From Microbacterium sp. (GTDB lineage Bacteria; Actinomycetota; Actinomycetes; Actinomycetales; Microbacteriaceae), in contig NZ_JAFKIP010000007.1 of the NCBI RefSeq assembly GCF_017305435.1, forward strand, positions 248,001 to 312,000: a stretch of DNA of 64,000 nucleotides. The letters are read 5' to 3'. This document shows, piece after piece, positions 1 through 11,883 of this stretch (the stretch's first letter is position 1; each line of letters begins with the position of its first letter). The translations under genes and the position numbers were made by a program. The notes under the pieces were generated by a model, which made no database searches, was not told where the DNA came from, and worked only from the letters and a program-made list of their open reading frames with translations.

Positions 1-163
1 CGACGCCCGCGCGGTGCGCGGCCTCGACCCCCAGCACGGCGGCGCCCGGATAGCGCTGCGAACCGGTGCGCACGCCGAGCACCCCTCGGGAATACTTGTC
101 GTCGGAGGCGGTTGGCCTCCTCAGGTGCCCCGCCGCGTCGCGCGCCGTCCAGTCGAGCGTCAT
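1..163 (-). CDS. nnrD: ADP-dependent NAD(P)H-hydrate dehydratase, N-terminal fragment cut by the window edge
   Basis: The reverse strand opens with ATG at 163 and stays open for 54 codons to the window edge. The fragment contains the run DKYSRGVLGVRTGSQRYPG, typical of the YjeF C-terminal (ribokinase-like) domain of NAD(P)H-hydrate dehydratases. These enzymes dehydrate damaged, hydrated NAD(P)H back to NAD(P)H using ADP or ATP, in the cytosol. Only the N-terminus is present, so the catalytic aspartate and nucleotide site cannot be checked. It diverges from the flavin oxidoreductase starting at 237, with 73 bp between them. I am fairly sure of the family and have no information on downstream partners. 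Confidence 0.75.
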   Translation of the reverse strand, partial: MTLDWTARDAAGHLRRPTASDDKYSRGVLGVRTGSQRYPGAAVLGVEAAHRAGV

Positions 164-236
164 GGCGGTCACCCTACTCGCGATCACCGCCGTCGCCCCA
201 CCGTCCCGGCGGCTCGCCCCACCGAATCGGAGCCCC

Positions 237-1316
237 ATGAGCCTGCTGCTGTCCCCCATCGACCTGGGCGGCCTGACGATCCGCAACCGCCTGTGGGTCG
301 CCCCGATGTGCCAATACTCCGCGCAGGACGGCATCCCGAACGACTGGCATCACGTCCACCTCGCGCAGTTCGCCTCCGGCGGCGCGGGCGTCGTCATCGC
401 CGAGGCGACCGCCGTGACGCCCGAGGGCCGGATATCCCCCGAGGACGTCGGGATCTGGAACGACGCGCAGCGGGATGCCTGGGCCCCTATCGCCGCGGCG
501 ATCCGGTCGCGCGGGGCGGTCCCCGGCATCCAGCTCGCGCATGCGGGTCGCAAGGCGTCGACGTGGTCTCCGTTCGCGGGGGCTCGCGGCTCGGTGCCGG
601 AGAGCGAAGGCGGCTGGCAGACGGTCGCGCCGTCGGCGGTGGCGTTCGAGGGGTTCGCCGACCCGACCGCGCTCGACCTTCCGGGCATCGACCTGCTCGT
701 CGACGCGTTCGCCGCCGCCGCCGTCCGCGCCGTGCACGCCGGGTTCGCGCTGCTGGAGCTGCACGCGGCGCACGGCTACCTGCTGCACCAGTTCCTCTCG
801 CCCCTGTCGAACCTGCGCACCGACGAGTACGGCGGGTCGCTCGAGAACCGCGCCCGGCTGCTGCTGCGCATCGTCGACGCCGTCCGCGCGGCAGCGCCCG
901 AGGCCGTCCTGACGGTGCGATTCTCGGCGACCGACTGGGCCGACGGCGGGTGGGATGCCGCGCAGACCGCGACGGTCGCAGGGTGGGCCGCCGAACGGGG
1001 CGCCGTCTTCTTCGACATCTCCAGCGGAGGCCTCGTCGCCCACCAGCAGATCGTCACGGGGCCGGGCTACCAGGTCCACCTGGCGTCCGAGGTCCGCTCG
1101 GCCTCGGGGGTGGCGACCGGCGCCGTCGGCGAGATCACCTCCGGCCCGCAGGCCGAGGCGATCCTCGCGGCGGGCGATGCCGACGTGATCCTCGCGGGTC
1201 GCGAGTGGCTGCGCGACCCGCACTTCGCGCTGCGCGCCGCGACCGAGCTCGGCGAGGCATCCGCGGTCGCATCGGAACTCTGGCCGGTGCAGTACCAGCG
1301 CGCCATCCCCCGCTGA
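237..1316 (+). CDS. Old yellow enzyme family NAD(P)H-dependent flavin oxidoreductase, YqjM type
   Basis: A 359-residue single-domain FMN TIM barrel. YqjM-class ene-reductases reduce activated C=C bonds using NADPH. Visible markers are APMCQYS with Cys25, the redox-tuning cysteine of this class, QLAHAGRK near residues 99-106, and HAAHGYLLHQFLSP at 176-189, whose two histidines bind the substrate carbonyl. The length matches the family. I chose ATG 237 because the family begins right before the LSPIDLGGLTIRNR segment and because GGAG lies just upstream; an upstream in-frame start at 66 would add an unrelated tail. The gene stands alone and converges on the CNNM gene pair. The physiological substrate cannot be told from sequence; detoxification of electrophiles is a common guess. 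Confidence 0.93.
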   Translation: MSLLLSPIDLGGLTIRNRLWVAPMCQYSAQDGIPNDWHHVHLAQFASGGAGVVIAEATAVTPEGRISPEDVGIWNDAQRDAWAPIAAAIRSRGAVPGIQLAHAGRKASTWSPFAGARGSVPESEGGWQTVAPSAVAFEGFADPTALDLPGIDLLVDAFAAAAVRAVHAGFALLELHAAHGYLLHQFLSPLSNLRTDEYGGSLENRARLLLRIVDAVRAAAPEAVLTVRFSATDWADGGWDAAQTATVAGWAAERGAVFFDISSGGLVAHQQIVTGPGYQVHLASEVRSASGVATGAVGEITSGPQAEAILAAGDADVILAGREWLRDPHFALRAATELGEASAVASELWPVQYQRAIPR

Positions 1317-1353
1317 GCGCGCGGAGTTCAGCGGCGTTCGGTTGCCGCTCGGT

Positions 1354-1400
1354 TGTCACTCGCGCCGGGAATCTCGCGGAGGTTCCCGGCGCGAGTGACA
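1354..1400. terminator. Perfect 18-bp inverted repeat between convergent genes
   Basis: The arms TGTCACTCGCGCCGGGAA (1354-1371) and its exact reverse complement (1383-1400) flank an 11-nt loop. It sits in the 105-bp gap between the ends of the oxidoreductase (+) and the CNNM gene (-). No T-run follows on either strand, so it is a plausible bidirectional terminator of the actinobacterial (I-shaped) kind, or a small palindromic repeat. Confidence 0.6.
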
Positions 1401-1421
1401 GGTGAATCGCACTCCCCCGTG

Positions 1422-2477
1422 TCAGAAGCCGCGACGGGTCGCGTCGTGCACTTCGCCGACGAGCTCCTCGATGATGTCCTCGAGGAAGAGCACTCCCGTC
1501 ACCTCGCCCGTCTCGTCGCGCACCTGTGCGAGGTGGCGGCTCGATCGGCGCATGAGGGCGAGCGCGTCCTCGAGATCGGTCGACTCCGCCACCGGCACCA
1601 TGTGGTGGATGCGCTTGGGCTGGATCGGCTCGGCGAGGTTCGCCTCGGCACCCGGGCCCTCGGCGGCGCGCAGCACGTCCTTCAGGTGCACGTAGCCGAG
1701 GGGGGCGCCCGCGGCATCCACGACGACGTAGCGGGAGAAGCCGTGCTTCGCGACGGCGCGCTCGATCTCGTCGGGCGTCGTGCGCTCCGGCAGCGTCACG
1801 AGCTCGCTGAGCGGCACGGCGACATCCCGCGCTTTCTTGTCGGTGAACTCGAGAGCCGCCGTCACAGCCCCCGACGCGTCGTCGAGGACGCCCTCGATGC
1901 GCGACTGCGCGACGATCGTCGCGACCTCGTCGAGCGTGAAGGTGGATGCCGCCTCGTTCTTCGGTTCGACGCGGAAGAGGCGCACGATGTGGTTGGCGAT
2001 CCAGTTGAGCGCGACGATGATCGGGTAGAACACCTTCGACACCCACACGAGCGGAGTCGCGAGCAGCAGCACCGCGCGGTCGGGGAGCGAGAACGCGAGG
2101 TTCTTCGGCACCATCTCGCCGAACACGACGTGCAGGTACGAGACGAGCAGCAGCGCGATCGCGAAGGCGACGCCGCCGATGACGGCCTCGCTCCAACCGG
2201 TGAGCCCCAGCGGACCCTCCAGCAGGTGGTGGATCGCCGGCTCGGAGACGTTCAGGATCAGGAGCGAGCAGATCGTGATGCCGAGCTGACACGTCGCGAG
2301 CATGAGAGTCGCGTGCTCCATGGCGTACAGCGCCGTCTTCGCGGTCTTGGAACCCCGCTCCGCGAGCGGCTCGATCTGCGAGCGCCGCGCGGAGATGACG
2401 GCGAACTCGGCGCCGACGAAGAACGCGTTGAACGCGAGCAGCACGACGAGCCACGCGATTCCGGCCCAATCGTTCAT
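1422..2477 (-). CDS. CNNM (DUF21) / CBS-pair membrane protein lacking the CorC_HlyC domain
   Basis: A 351-residue membrane protein. The N-terminal 130 or so residues form a DUF21/CNNM transmembrane unit with FFVGAEFAVISARRSQ, the family signature after the first helix, and three more hydrophobic stretches. The segment FGEMVPKNLA ends the unit. A CBS-domain pair fills about residues 190-345 and ends at EELVGEVHDATRRGF. Family members are linked to Mg2+/Co2+ transport or efflux and were once called hemolysin C. The start codon overlaps the stop of the upstream paralogue by 4 bp (ATGA), so the two are translationally coupled and may form a heteromer. Unlike its neighbour it stops after the CBS pair, without a CorC_HlyC C-terminal domain. 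The ion is not predictable here. Confidence 0.9.
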   Translation of the reverse strand: MNDWAGIAWLVVLLAFNAFFVGAEFAVISARRSQIEPLAERGSKTAKTALYAMEHATLMLATCQLGITICSLLILNVSEPAIHHLLEGPLGLTGWSEAVIGGVAFAIALLLVSYLHVVFGEMVPKNLAFSLPDRAVLLLATPLVWVSKVFYPIIVALNWIANHIVRLFRVEPKNEAASTFTLDEVATIVAQSRIEGVLDDASGAVTAALEFTDKKARDVAVPLSELVTLPERTTPDEIERAVAKHGFSRYVVVDAAGAPLGYVHLKDVLRAAEGPGAEANLAEPIQPKRIHHMVPVAESTDLEDALALMRRSSRHLAQVRDETGEVTGVLFLEDIIEELVGEVHDATRRGF

Positions 2478-3856
2478 CGGAGCTCACCCCCGTCGGTGGG
2501 CGTGCGTCCGACGGCATCGGCTCCGGCGGTCGCCGCGGCATCCGCGCCGGCATCCGCGCCGTCCGGCAGGGGGTTCGGGGTGAACTTCACCCGGTCGACG
2601 CGGCGGCCGTCCATGCGCACCACCTCGAGCGTGCCGTCCTCGATCACGGCCGTGTCGCCGACGACGGGGATCCGCTCGAGGGTCGACATGAGGAAGCCGC
2701 CGACGGTGTCGTAGACATCGCTCTCGGGCACTCGGATGCCGGTGCGGTCGAGCACCTCGTCGGGGCGCAGCTCCCCCGGGAAGACGACCGCGCCCGCGAC
2801 GCGAACGATGCCGGCGCGTGAGCGGTCGTGCTCATCGAGCACTTCGCCGACGATCTCCTCGACGAGGTCCTCCAGGGTGACGACGCCGGCGGTGCCGCCG
2901 TACTCGTCGACGACGATCGCCATCTGGTAGCCCTTGGCGCGAAGCTCCGCCATGACGGCGTCCAGGTGCACCGCTTCTGGCACGCGCAGCGGTTCCTCGG
3001 CGATCGCGGCGGCAGGGACGTCGGCGCGGCGATCCCGCGGGACGCTCACGGCCTGCTTGAGGTGCGCGATCCCCGTGATGTCGTCCATCGACTCGTCGTA
3101 GACGGGGAAGCGGCTGTGCCCCGTGCGGCGTGCGAGCTGGATGACGTCCTCGACGCTGTCGCCCGCGGCGACCGCATGGATCGAGGGGCGCGGCGTCATG
3201 ACGTCGGCCGTCGTCAGGCGGGCGAAGGTGAGGGTGCGGTTCAGGAGCGACGCGGTGTCCTGCTCGAGTACGCCGGCGCTCGCGGAGCGACGGACGAGGC
3301 TCGACAGCTCGTCGGCCGTGCGGGCTCCGGAGAGCTCCTCCTTCGGCTCGATCCCCATACCGCGCAGGATGCCGTTGGCGCTGCCGTTCAGGACGACGAT
3401 CGCCGGGCGGAACACGGTCGTGAAGCCGACCTGGAACGGCATCACGAGCTTCGCGGTCTGGCGCGGGACCGCGAGTGCGAAGTTCTTCGGCACGAGCTCG
3501 CCGAGGATCATCGAGAACATCGTCGCGACGGAGATCGCGACGACGGTCGAGATCGCGCGACCCGCGGCATCCGGCACCCCCCACGCCGTGAACACGGGAC
3601 TCAGCAGGTTCGACAGCGCCGGCTCCATCGTGTAACCGGTGAGGAGGGTCGTCAGCGTGATGCCCAACTGCGCGCTGGAGAGGTGCGTCGAGGTGATCTT
3701 GAGCGCGGAGATCGTGAGCGACAGTCGCGACTCGCCCGCCGCCTGGCGGGCTTCGAGGTCGGCACGGTCGAGGTTCACGAGCGCGAACTCGCTCGCGACG
3801 AACAGACCGGTCCCGATGGTGAGCAGGAGCCCCACGCCCAACATGACGTAATCCAT
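2474..3856 (-). CDS. CNNM (DUF21) / CBS-pair / CorC_HlyC domain membrane protein
   Basis: A 460-residue paralogue of the next gene with the full three-part layout: a DUF21 membrane unit ([17 protein letters not shown] and [15 protein letters not shown] are visible), two CBS domains around residues 205-335 ending with [12 protein letters not shown], and a CorC_HlyC domain around 350-430. Proteins of this type are implicated in divalent-cation transport or efflux at the cytoplasmic membrane. ATG 3856 is preferred; an adjacent GTG at 3859 would add one residue. It is first of a two-gene operon and overlaps the second gene by 4 bp. A TACAAT box at 3938-3943 on the reverse strand could be its -10 element, with a leader of about 75 nt. 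Confidence 0.92.
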   Translation of the reverse strand: MDYVMLGVGLLLTIGTGLFVASEFALVNLDRADLEARQAAGESRLSLTISALKITSTHLSSAQLGITLTTLLTGYTMEPALSNLLSPVFTAWGVPDAAGRAISTVVAISVATMFSMILGELVPKNFALAVPRQTAKLVMPFQVGFTTVFRPAIVVLNGSANGILRGMGIEPKEELSGARTADELSSLVRRSASAGVLEQDTASLLNRTLTFARLTTADVMTPRPSIHAVAAGDSVEDVIQLARRTGHSRFPVYDESMDDITGIAHLKQAVSVPRDRRADVPAAAIAEEPLRVPEAVHLDAVMAELRAKGYQMAIVVDEYGGTAGVVTLEDLVEEIVGEVLDEHDRSRAGIVRVAGAVVFPGELRPDEVLDRTGIRVPESDVYDTVGGFLMSTLERIPVVGDTAVIEDGTLEVVRMDGRRVDRVKFTPNPLPDGADAGADAAATAGADAVGRTPTDGGELR

Positions 3857-3997
3857 CACGCGTCACCCCCGATCAGGGCCGGGGAGGGTCGGTGGGGCGA
3901 TCGTCTGCAACTAGGAGGGTCGTCCATTGTGTGATCGATTGTACGGCACCCCGCCCCCGGGCAGGCCGTGGGTGCGTGGGTGGTGGTCGGCGCCCGC

Positions 3998-4057
3998 GGC
4001 GCCAGACTCCTGTTCGGGCGCCACCGATCGATGGAGCCCGAACAGCGAAGTGGCGCC
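3998..4057 (-). terminator. Nested inverted repeat downstream of guaB1
   Basis: The outer arms GGCGCCA (3998-4004) and TGGCGCC (4051-4057) and inner arms CTGTTCGGGC (4010-4019) and GCCCGAACAG (4036-4045) pair perfectly, with a small internal loop between the two stems. The element lies about 210 bp past the guaB1 stop. It would stop leftward transcription before the CNNM operon; no U-tract follows. Confidence 0.5.
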
Positions 4058-4086
4058 CGCGGATGCGGCGGGAGCCGCGCGCGCCG

Positions 4087-4262
4087 TCACCAGGACGCCG
4101 GCCCGATTCGAAGTCCCGCGGGAGGCCGCGCCCTGCGCGACGGCAAGCCGTCTGCGACGAGGATGTCGTACAGCTCGCGAGCGTCGCGCAATGCCGGGGT
4201 GCAGTTCTCTGCCGCCGCAGCAGGAAAGTGTCGCCCGACGAGCGCGACACAGCGTAACCCCG
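4087..4262 (-). pseudogene. Possible decayed coding remnant, no recognised family
   Basis: The reverse frame directly after guaB1 reads about 58 codons ending VADGLPSRRAR...GPASW and a stop, including PALRDARELYDILV, which looks protein-like. Its upstream continuation runs into guaB1 as out-of-frame shadow, no start codon or ribosome site is visible, and only about three quarters of codons end in G or C, fewer than in real genes here. It may be the 3' end of a lost gene or simply chance. Confidence 0.2.
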
Positions 4263-4267
4263 CGCGG

Positions 4268-5737
4268 CTACCAGCTGACGGGGAGCGCCTTGCCCTCTTC
4301 GTAGCCCGCGGCCGACTGCAGGCCGACGGTCGCGCGCTCGTGGAACTCCGCGACGGTGGATGCCCCGGCATACGTGAACGAGGAGCGCACCCCCGACGTG
4401 ATCATGTCGACGAGGTCCTCGACCGACGGGCGCAGGGGATCGAGGTAGATCTTCGACGACGAGATGCCCTCGGCGAACAGCTCCTTGCGCGCACGCTCGT
4501 ACGGGTCGAGCCGCCCGAACCGGCCGTGCACGGCCTTCGTCGAGGCCATGCCCCACGATTCCTTGTACACACGTCCGCCGTCGTCGGCCTGCAGCTGCCC
4601 GGGCGCCTCGATCGTGCCCGCGAACCAGGACCCGATCATGACGGATGCCGCGCCGGCGGCGAGCGCGAGCGCGACGTCGCGCGGGTAGCGCACCCCGCCG
4701 TCGGCCCACACGTGCGCGCCGAGCTCGGCGGCCGCCTGCGCCGTCTCGAGCACCGCGGAGAACTGCGGGCGCCCGACGGCGGTCATCATGCGGGTCGTGC
4801 ACATCGCGCCGGGCCCGACACCGACCTTGAGGATCGACGCGCCCGCGTTCACGAGGTCGCGCGCCCCCTCGCCGGTGACGATGTTGCCGGCCGCGATGGG
4901 GATGCCGAGTCCGAGGCCTGCCACGGTCTGCAGCGCCCGCAGCATCCCCTCCTGGTGGCCGTGCGCGGTGTCGACGACGAGCACGTCGACACCCGCCGCC
5001 GCGAGGGCGCGAGCCTTCGCGGCGACGTCGCCGTTGATGCCCACGGCGGCGGCGACGATGAGTCGGCCGTCCGCGTCGACGGCCGGGCGGTAGAGGGTCG
5101 AGCGCAGCGCGGTGCGCCGCGAGAGGGTGCCGACGAGATAGCCGTGGTGCAGGACGCACATCGTCTCGGCCTCCGCCGCGACGATGAGGTCGAACGCGTG
5201 CCGCGCACTCTCGACGTCGTCGGCGTCGATCGACGGAGTGCGCCCGCGGGCGAGGTCGCCGAGCTGGGCGTCGGGGAGCGCCGTACCCAGGCGCGCGGCC
5301 GGCACGACGCCCAGGATGTCGTCCACGTGCACGCGCACGGCGGCGCGCTGCGCATCGCCGCGCACGACGACGATGCCGTGCCCCTCGGTGGCGGGCACGA
5401 GCGCCGCCGCGTCGGCGACCGTCGCGGAGGCGGGCAGCACGAGCGGCGTGTCCCACGGGACGGGCTGCTCCTTGACCCAGCGGATGGCGGCGTCGATGTC
5501 CTGCAGCGGCATGTCCTGCGGCAGCACGCCGAGGCCGCCGCGGCGCGCGAGCGCGGCGGCCAGCCGCGGACCGGTCACGGAGTTCATGTTGGATGCCACG
5601 AGCGGAATCGTCGCGGTGGAACCGTCGCCCGGCGACAGGTCGACGTCGAGCCGACTCGTGATCGCCGAGCGGCGCGGCACGAGGAAGACGTCGGAATAGG
5701 TCAGATCGACCGTGGGCTGAGCGCCGGAGAAGTGCAT
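4268..5737 (-). CDS. guaB1: GuaB1-family IMP dehydrogenase-related protein (probable GMP reductase)
   Basis: A 489-residue TIM-barrel enzyme with an inserted CBS-like region at about residues 95-215. The IMPDH/GMPR signature is clear: DTAHGH at 256-261 and GPGAMCTTRMMTAVGRPQ with catalytic Cys313. Actinobacterial GuaB1 proteins were long annotated as IMP dehydrogenases; recent work on the mycobacterial protein assigns GMP reductase activity (GMP to IMP, purine salvage). I place the start at ATG 5737 (MHFSGAQPTVDLTYSDV) rather than 26 codons upstream. The family begins there, and a TACCGT box sits exactly 6 nt before this ATG, fitting a leaderless transcript. It diverges from kgd. Confidence 0.9.
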   Translation of the reverse strand: MHFSGAQPTVDLTYSDVFLVPRRSAITSRLDVDLSPGDGSTATIPLVASNMNSVTGPRLAAALARRGGLGVLPQDMPLQDIDAAIRWVKEQPVPWDTPLVLPASATVADAAALVPATEGHGIVVVRGDAQRAAVRVHVDDILGVVPAARLGTALPDAQLGDLARGRTPSIDADDVESARHAFDLIVAAEAETMCVLHHGYLVGTLSRRTALRSTLYRPAVDADGRLIVAAAVGINGDVAAKARALAAAGVDVLVVDTAHGHQEGMLRALQTVAGLGLGIPIAAGNIVTGEGARDLVNAGASILKVGVGPGAMCTTRMMTAVGRPQFSAVLETAQAAAELGAHVWADGGVRYPRDVALALAAGAASVMIGSWFAGTIEAPGQLQADDGGRVYKESWGMASTKAVHGRFGRLDPYERARKELFAEGISSSKIYLDPLRPSVEDLVDMITSGVRSSFTYAGASTVAEFHERATVGLQSAAGYEEGKALPVSW

Positions 5738-5743
5738 AGGTCT

Positions 5744-5749
5744 ACGGTA
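5744..5749 (-). promoter_or_regulatory. -10 box TACCGT of guaB1, leaderless geometry
   Basis: On the reverse strand TACCGT ends 6 nt before the ATG at 5737. That would put transcription start on the A of the start codon, and no Shine-Dalgarno sequence is present. It supports the short start of guaB1. Confidence 0.5.
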
Positions 5750-5847
5750 CCCACTCACATGCATGGGATACCCTTGATGGCAGTGTGCATACGGCCCGTC
5801 CGCGGTCGGCACCAACTGATCTTCATCGACGAAAGCAGGCGCTAACC

Positions 5848-9579
<3,732 letters not shown>

Positions 9580-9609
9580 CCGTGTGACGCCGGCCGCGCG
9601 CGCCACGCC

Positions 9610-9689
9610 ACGAACTCCGCAGGAACAGACGAACTCCGCACCCGAACACCGGTTCGCGTGCGGAGTTCGTCGCATACTGCGGAGTTCGT
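9610..9689. repeat. Palindromic array of four 12-bp ACGAACTCCGCA boxes
   Basis: Two direct copies of ACGAACTCCGCA (9610-9621 and 9629-9640) are followed by two inverted copies (9659-9670 and 9678-9689). Start-to-start spacing is 19 nt in each pair. The inner pair extends to a 14-bp stem (9628-9641 with 9658-9671), enclosing a small CGAAC/GTTCG hairpin. It lies between the convergent ends of kgd and glpD, so termination is the simplest role. Its box symmetry is more elaborate than a plain terminator. Confidence 0.7.
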
Positions 9690-9705
9690 CTCCGGCGGCG
9701 GGCGC

Positions 9706-11280
9706 TCACTCGGCGACCGGATCGATCCCTGCGCGGGCGAACGCGTCGCGCGCGGCGTCGGCGGATGCCTCGGCATCCGCCGCGACGAGTCCGAGGCGCG
9801 TGCGCCGGTGCAGCAGATCCGCGACGCTCAACGCGCCCTCGACGCGCACGCCCCATTCGAGCTCGGCCGGGGTGACCCCGCACGCGGCGGACGGCCCCGC
9901 GGCTGACCCTCTCTCGCCGAGTCCGGCGACGAAGGATGCCTCGGCACCGTAGCGCCGCACGAGACGTGCCGCCGCGCGGATCTCGCCCGTGCGCTCGCGC
10001 GGCCAGGCTCCGACGAGCGGCAGGTCCGCCGTCAGCGAGGGGCGGGCCGTGGGCAGCGCGCGGCGGCGGACGGCGGCATCCACACTGTCCTGCGCCATGC
10101 GCCGATAGGTCGTCAGTTTGCCCCCGACGACACTGAGGACGCCGTGGTCGTCCTCGATGACGGCGTGCCGCCGCGACAGGTCGGCGGTCTCCCCGCCGCC
10201 TGCGTGCACGGACCGCAGGAGGGGTCGAAGCCCCGAGAAGGTGCCCCGCACGTCGGCCCGAGTGAGCGGGTCGGCGAGCACGGTGCTCATGGTGTCGAGG
10301 AGGAAGTCGATCTCGGCGGCGTCGGGGCGCGGGTCGTCGGTGATCTCGTCCGCCGCGACATCAGTGAGGCCGATGTAGCTGCGCCCGTGCAGCGCCGGCA
10401 CGCTGAAGACGAACCGGCTGCGCGACCCCGGGACGAGCGCCGTGATCGACACATCCGCACCGCCCAGCCGTGCGGAGTCGACGACGAGGTGCGTCCCGCG
10501 ACTGGGTTCGAGCGCCACCGCATCGGTGAGGGACCCCGCCCACACCCCCGTCGCATTCACGACCGCGCGGGCACGGACCGTGAACGTCGCGCCGGTGACG
10601 GCGTCGCGGAGCTCCGCGCCGTCACCGCGCAGGCGCTGCGCGGTGACCCGCGTGAGGATCCGCGCGCCGAAGCCGGCGGCCGTGCGTGCCACCGCGACGA
10701 CGAGTCGAGCGTCATCGACCAGCTGGCCGTCCCAGCCCCGGATGCCGCTGTGCAGCCCGTCGACACGGACGGCGGGTGCGAGGTTCCGCACGGCAGCGGC
10801 GCTCAGCCGCGACGGCGCCGGCAGGAGCGCGCTCGGCGTGCCGACGCCGCGGCGGAGCGCATCGCCGAGCGCGTACCCGGTGCCGACGAATGCGCCGCGC
10901 GAGCGCGCATCGGTACCGTGCAGCGGCAGCACCTGCGCGAGCGGCCGGGTCAGATGCGGCGCGATGCGCGTCATGAGCAGGTGCCGTTCTGCGGCACTCT
11001 CCCAGGCGATCCCGATCTGGCCCGACGCGAGGTAGCGCAGCCCGCCGTGCACGAGCTTCGACGACCAGGCGCTCGTCCCCGAGGCGAGGTCCCCCCGTTC
11101 GACGAGCACGGTGCGCAGGCCCCGCGACGCGGCATCCAGCGCGACGCCGGCGCCCGTGATGCCGCCGCCGACGACGAGCACGTCGATCTCGGCGCCGTCC
11201 GCGACCTCCTCGATCTCGCGTATGCGCCGCGCGGCATACAGTGCCGTCGAGCCCGGGGTCCGCCCGCGCACGCGGCTCAT
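9706..11280 (-). CDS. glpD: FAD-dependent glycerol-3-phosphate dehydrogenase
   Basis: A 524-residue membrane-associated flavoprotein that oxidises sn-glycerol 3-phosphate to dihydroxyacetone phosphate and feeds electrons to quinones. The Rossmann FAD motif DVLVVGGGITGAGVALDAA is at about residues 32-50, followed by GTSAWSSKLVHGGLRYL, typical of GlpD, and VVGGKLTTYRRMA in the C-terminal half. ATG 11280 overlaps the stop of the upstream TetR gene by 4 bp, so regulator and enzyme are co-expressed. With the divergent flavoprotein and lipid kinase this forms a compact glycerolipid module. The likely orthologue in M. tuberculosis is GlpD1 (Rv2249c, recalled from memory). Confidence 0.94.
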   Translation of the reverse strand: MSRVRGRTPGSTALYAARRIREIEEVADGAEIDVLVVGGGITGAGVALDAASRGLRTVLVERGDLASGTSAWSSKLVHGGLRYLASGQIGIAWESAAERHLLMTRIAPHLTRPLAQVLPLHGTDARSRGAFVGTGYALGDALRRGVGTPSALLPAPSRLSAAAVRNLAPAVRVDGLHSGIRGWDGQLVDDARLVVAVARTAAGFGARILTRVTAQRLRGDGAELRDAVTGATFTVRARAVVNATGVWAGSLTDAVALEPSRGTHLVVDSARLGGADVSITALVPGSRSRFVFSVPALHGRSYIGLTDVAADEITDDPRPDAAEIDFLLDTMSTVLADPLTRADVRGTFSGLRPLLRSVHAGGGETADLSRRHAVIEDDHGVLSVVGGKLTTYRRMAQDSVDAAVRRRALPTARPSLTADLPLVGAWPRERTGEIRAAARLVRRYGAEASFVAGLGERGSAAGPSAACGVTPAELEWGVRVEGALSVADLLHRRTRLGLVAADAEASADAARDAFARAGIDPVAE

Positions 11281-11849
11281 CCGCGCACCTCGAGCAAGCC
11301 CCGCACGGCGGCGGCGAGCTCGATTCGCCAGCCATCGGCATCCATCCACTCCTCGACGAGGGGCGCCGACTGCACGGATGCCTGCAGCACGAGCAGCAGC
11401 ATCGCCGCGCGGGGGCCGACCGGGCCGGGCCGGACGAACCCGGCCTCCTGACCCGAGCGGACGTGCGCGGCGAGCGCCGCGTGCACGAGGCGCTGGCTCG
11501 TGCCGAGGCGCTCCAGGATGTAGCGGGCGAACAGCTCCGGATCGGTGTCACGCAGTCGGTCGACGATCGGCAGCGCGCGTACGCGGTCGGCGGCATCGAC
11601 GAGCATCGCGACGAGCCCCTCGAGGTCGGGGGCGTGTGTGTGCGCCGGGACCTGCGCGACGACCTCCCGCGTGACGAGACTCGCGAACAGCGCCTGTGCG
11701 TCGGGCCAATACCGGTAGATCGTCTGACGCGACACGCCGCTGCGGCGCGCGATGTCCGAGATGCTCGTCCGCCGGATGCCGTGCTCCAGCGTCTCGGCGA
11801 GCGCCGCGTCGAGGATCGCGGTCGCTGTGTCGGACTCCGCATTCTCCAT
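11277..11849 (-). CDS. TetR family transcriptional regulator of the glycerolipid module
   Basis: A 190-residue repressor. The N-terminal helix-turn-helix is plain: RRTSISDIARRSGVSRQTIYRYW at about residues 27-49, continuing FASLVTREV. The C-terminal ligand domain is variable and its inducer is unknown. ATG 11849 is preferred over an in-frame start 5 codons upstream because a TACTTT box lies exactly 6 nt before it. Only 34 bp separate it from the divergent flavoprotein gene, and an inverted TGACA/TGTCA pair lies there. Autoregulation and control of both arms is therefore the natural reading. It is co-transcribed with glpD (4-bp overlap). Confidence 0.9.
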   Translation of the reverse strand: MENAESDTATAILDAALAETLEHGIRRTSISDIARRSGVSRQTIYRYWPDAQALFASLVTREVVAQVPAHTHAPDLEGLVAMLVDAADRVRALPIVDRLRDTDPELFARYILERLGTSQRLVHAALAAHVRSGQEAGFVRPGPVGPRAAMLLLVLQASVQSAPLVEEWMDADGWRIELAAAVRGLLEVRG

Positions 11850-11883
11850 GTGACAAAAGTACACAGCCTGTCATACTGTCGCC
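11850..11883. promoter_or_regulatory. Divergent promoter with probable TetR operator (TGACA-N13-TGTCA)
   Basis: The whole 34-bp gap is regulatory. TGACA (11851-11855) and TGTCA (11869-11873) form an inverted pair that brackets TACTTT on the reverse strand (11856-11861), 6 nt from the tetR start. A TACTGT box on the forward strand (11874-11879) lies 4 nt from the flavoprotein ATG. A bound repressor would cover both -10 regions. The assignment to this TetR protein is inferred from position. Confidence 0.5.

Larger units (their letters stand above)
3857..4267. other. Gene-free 411-bp stretch between guaB1 and the CNNM operon
   Basis: Both flanking genes are read leftwards, so this is the tail of guaB1 plus the leader of the CNNM operon. 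It holds a nested inverted repeat at 3998-4057, a TACAAT box (3938-3943, reverse strand) and a weakly coding-like reverse frame at 4087-4262. No convincing intact gene, RNA gene or riboswitch was seen. Confidence 0.6.

Noticed and set aside
5785-5847. Upstream in-frame start for kgd
   Set aside because: It would add 21 residues unlike family N-termini and lies in the divergent promoter region; GTG 5848 follows a ribosome-site-like AGCAGG.
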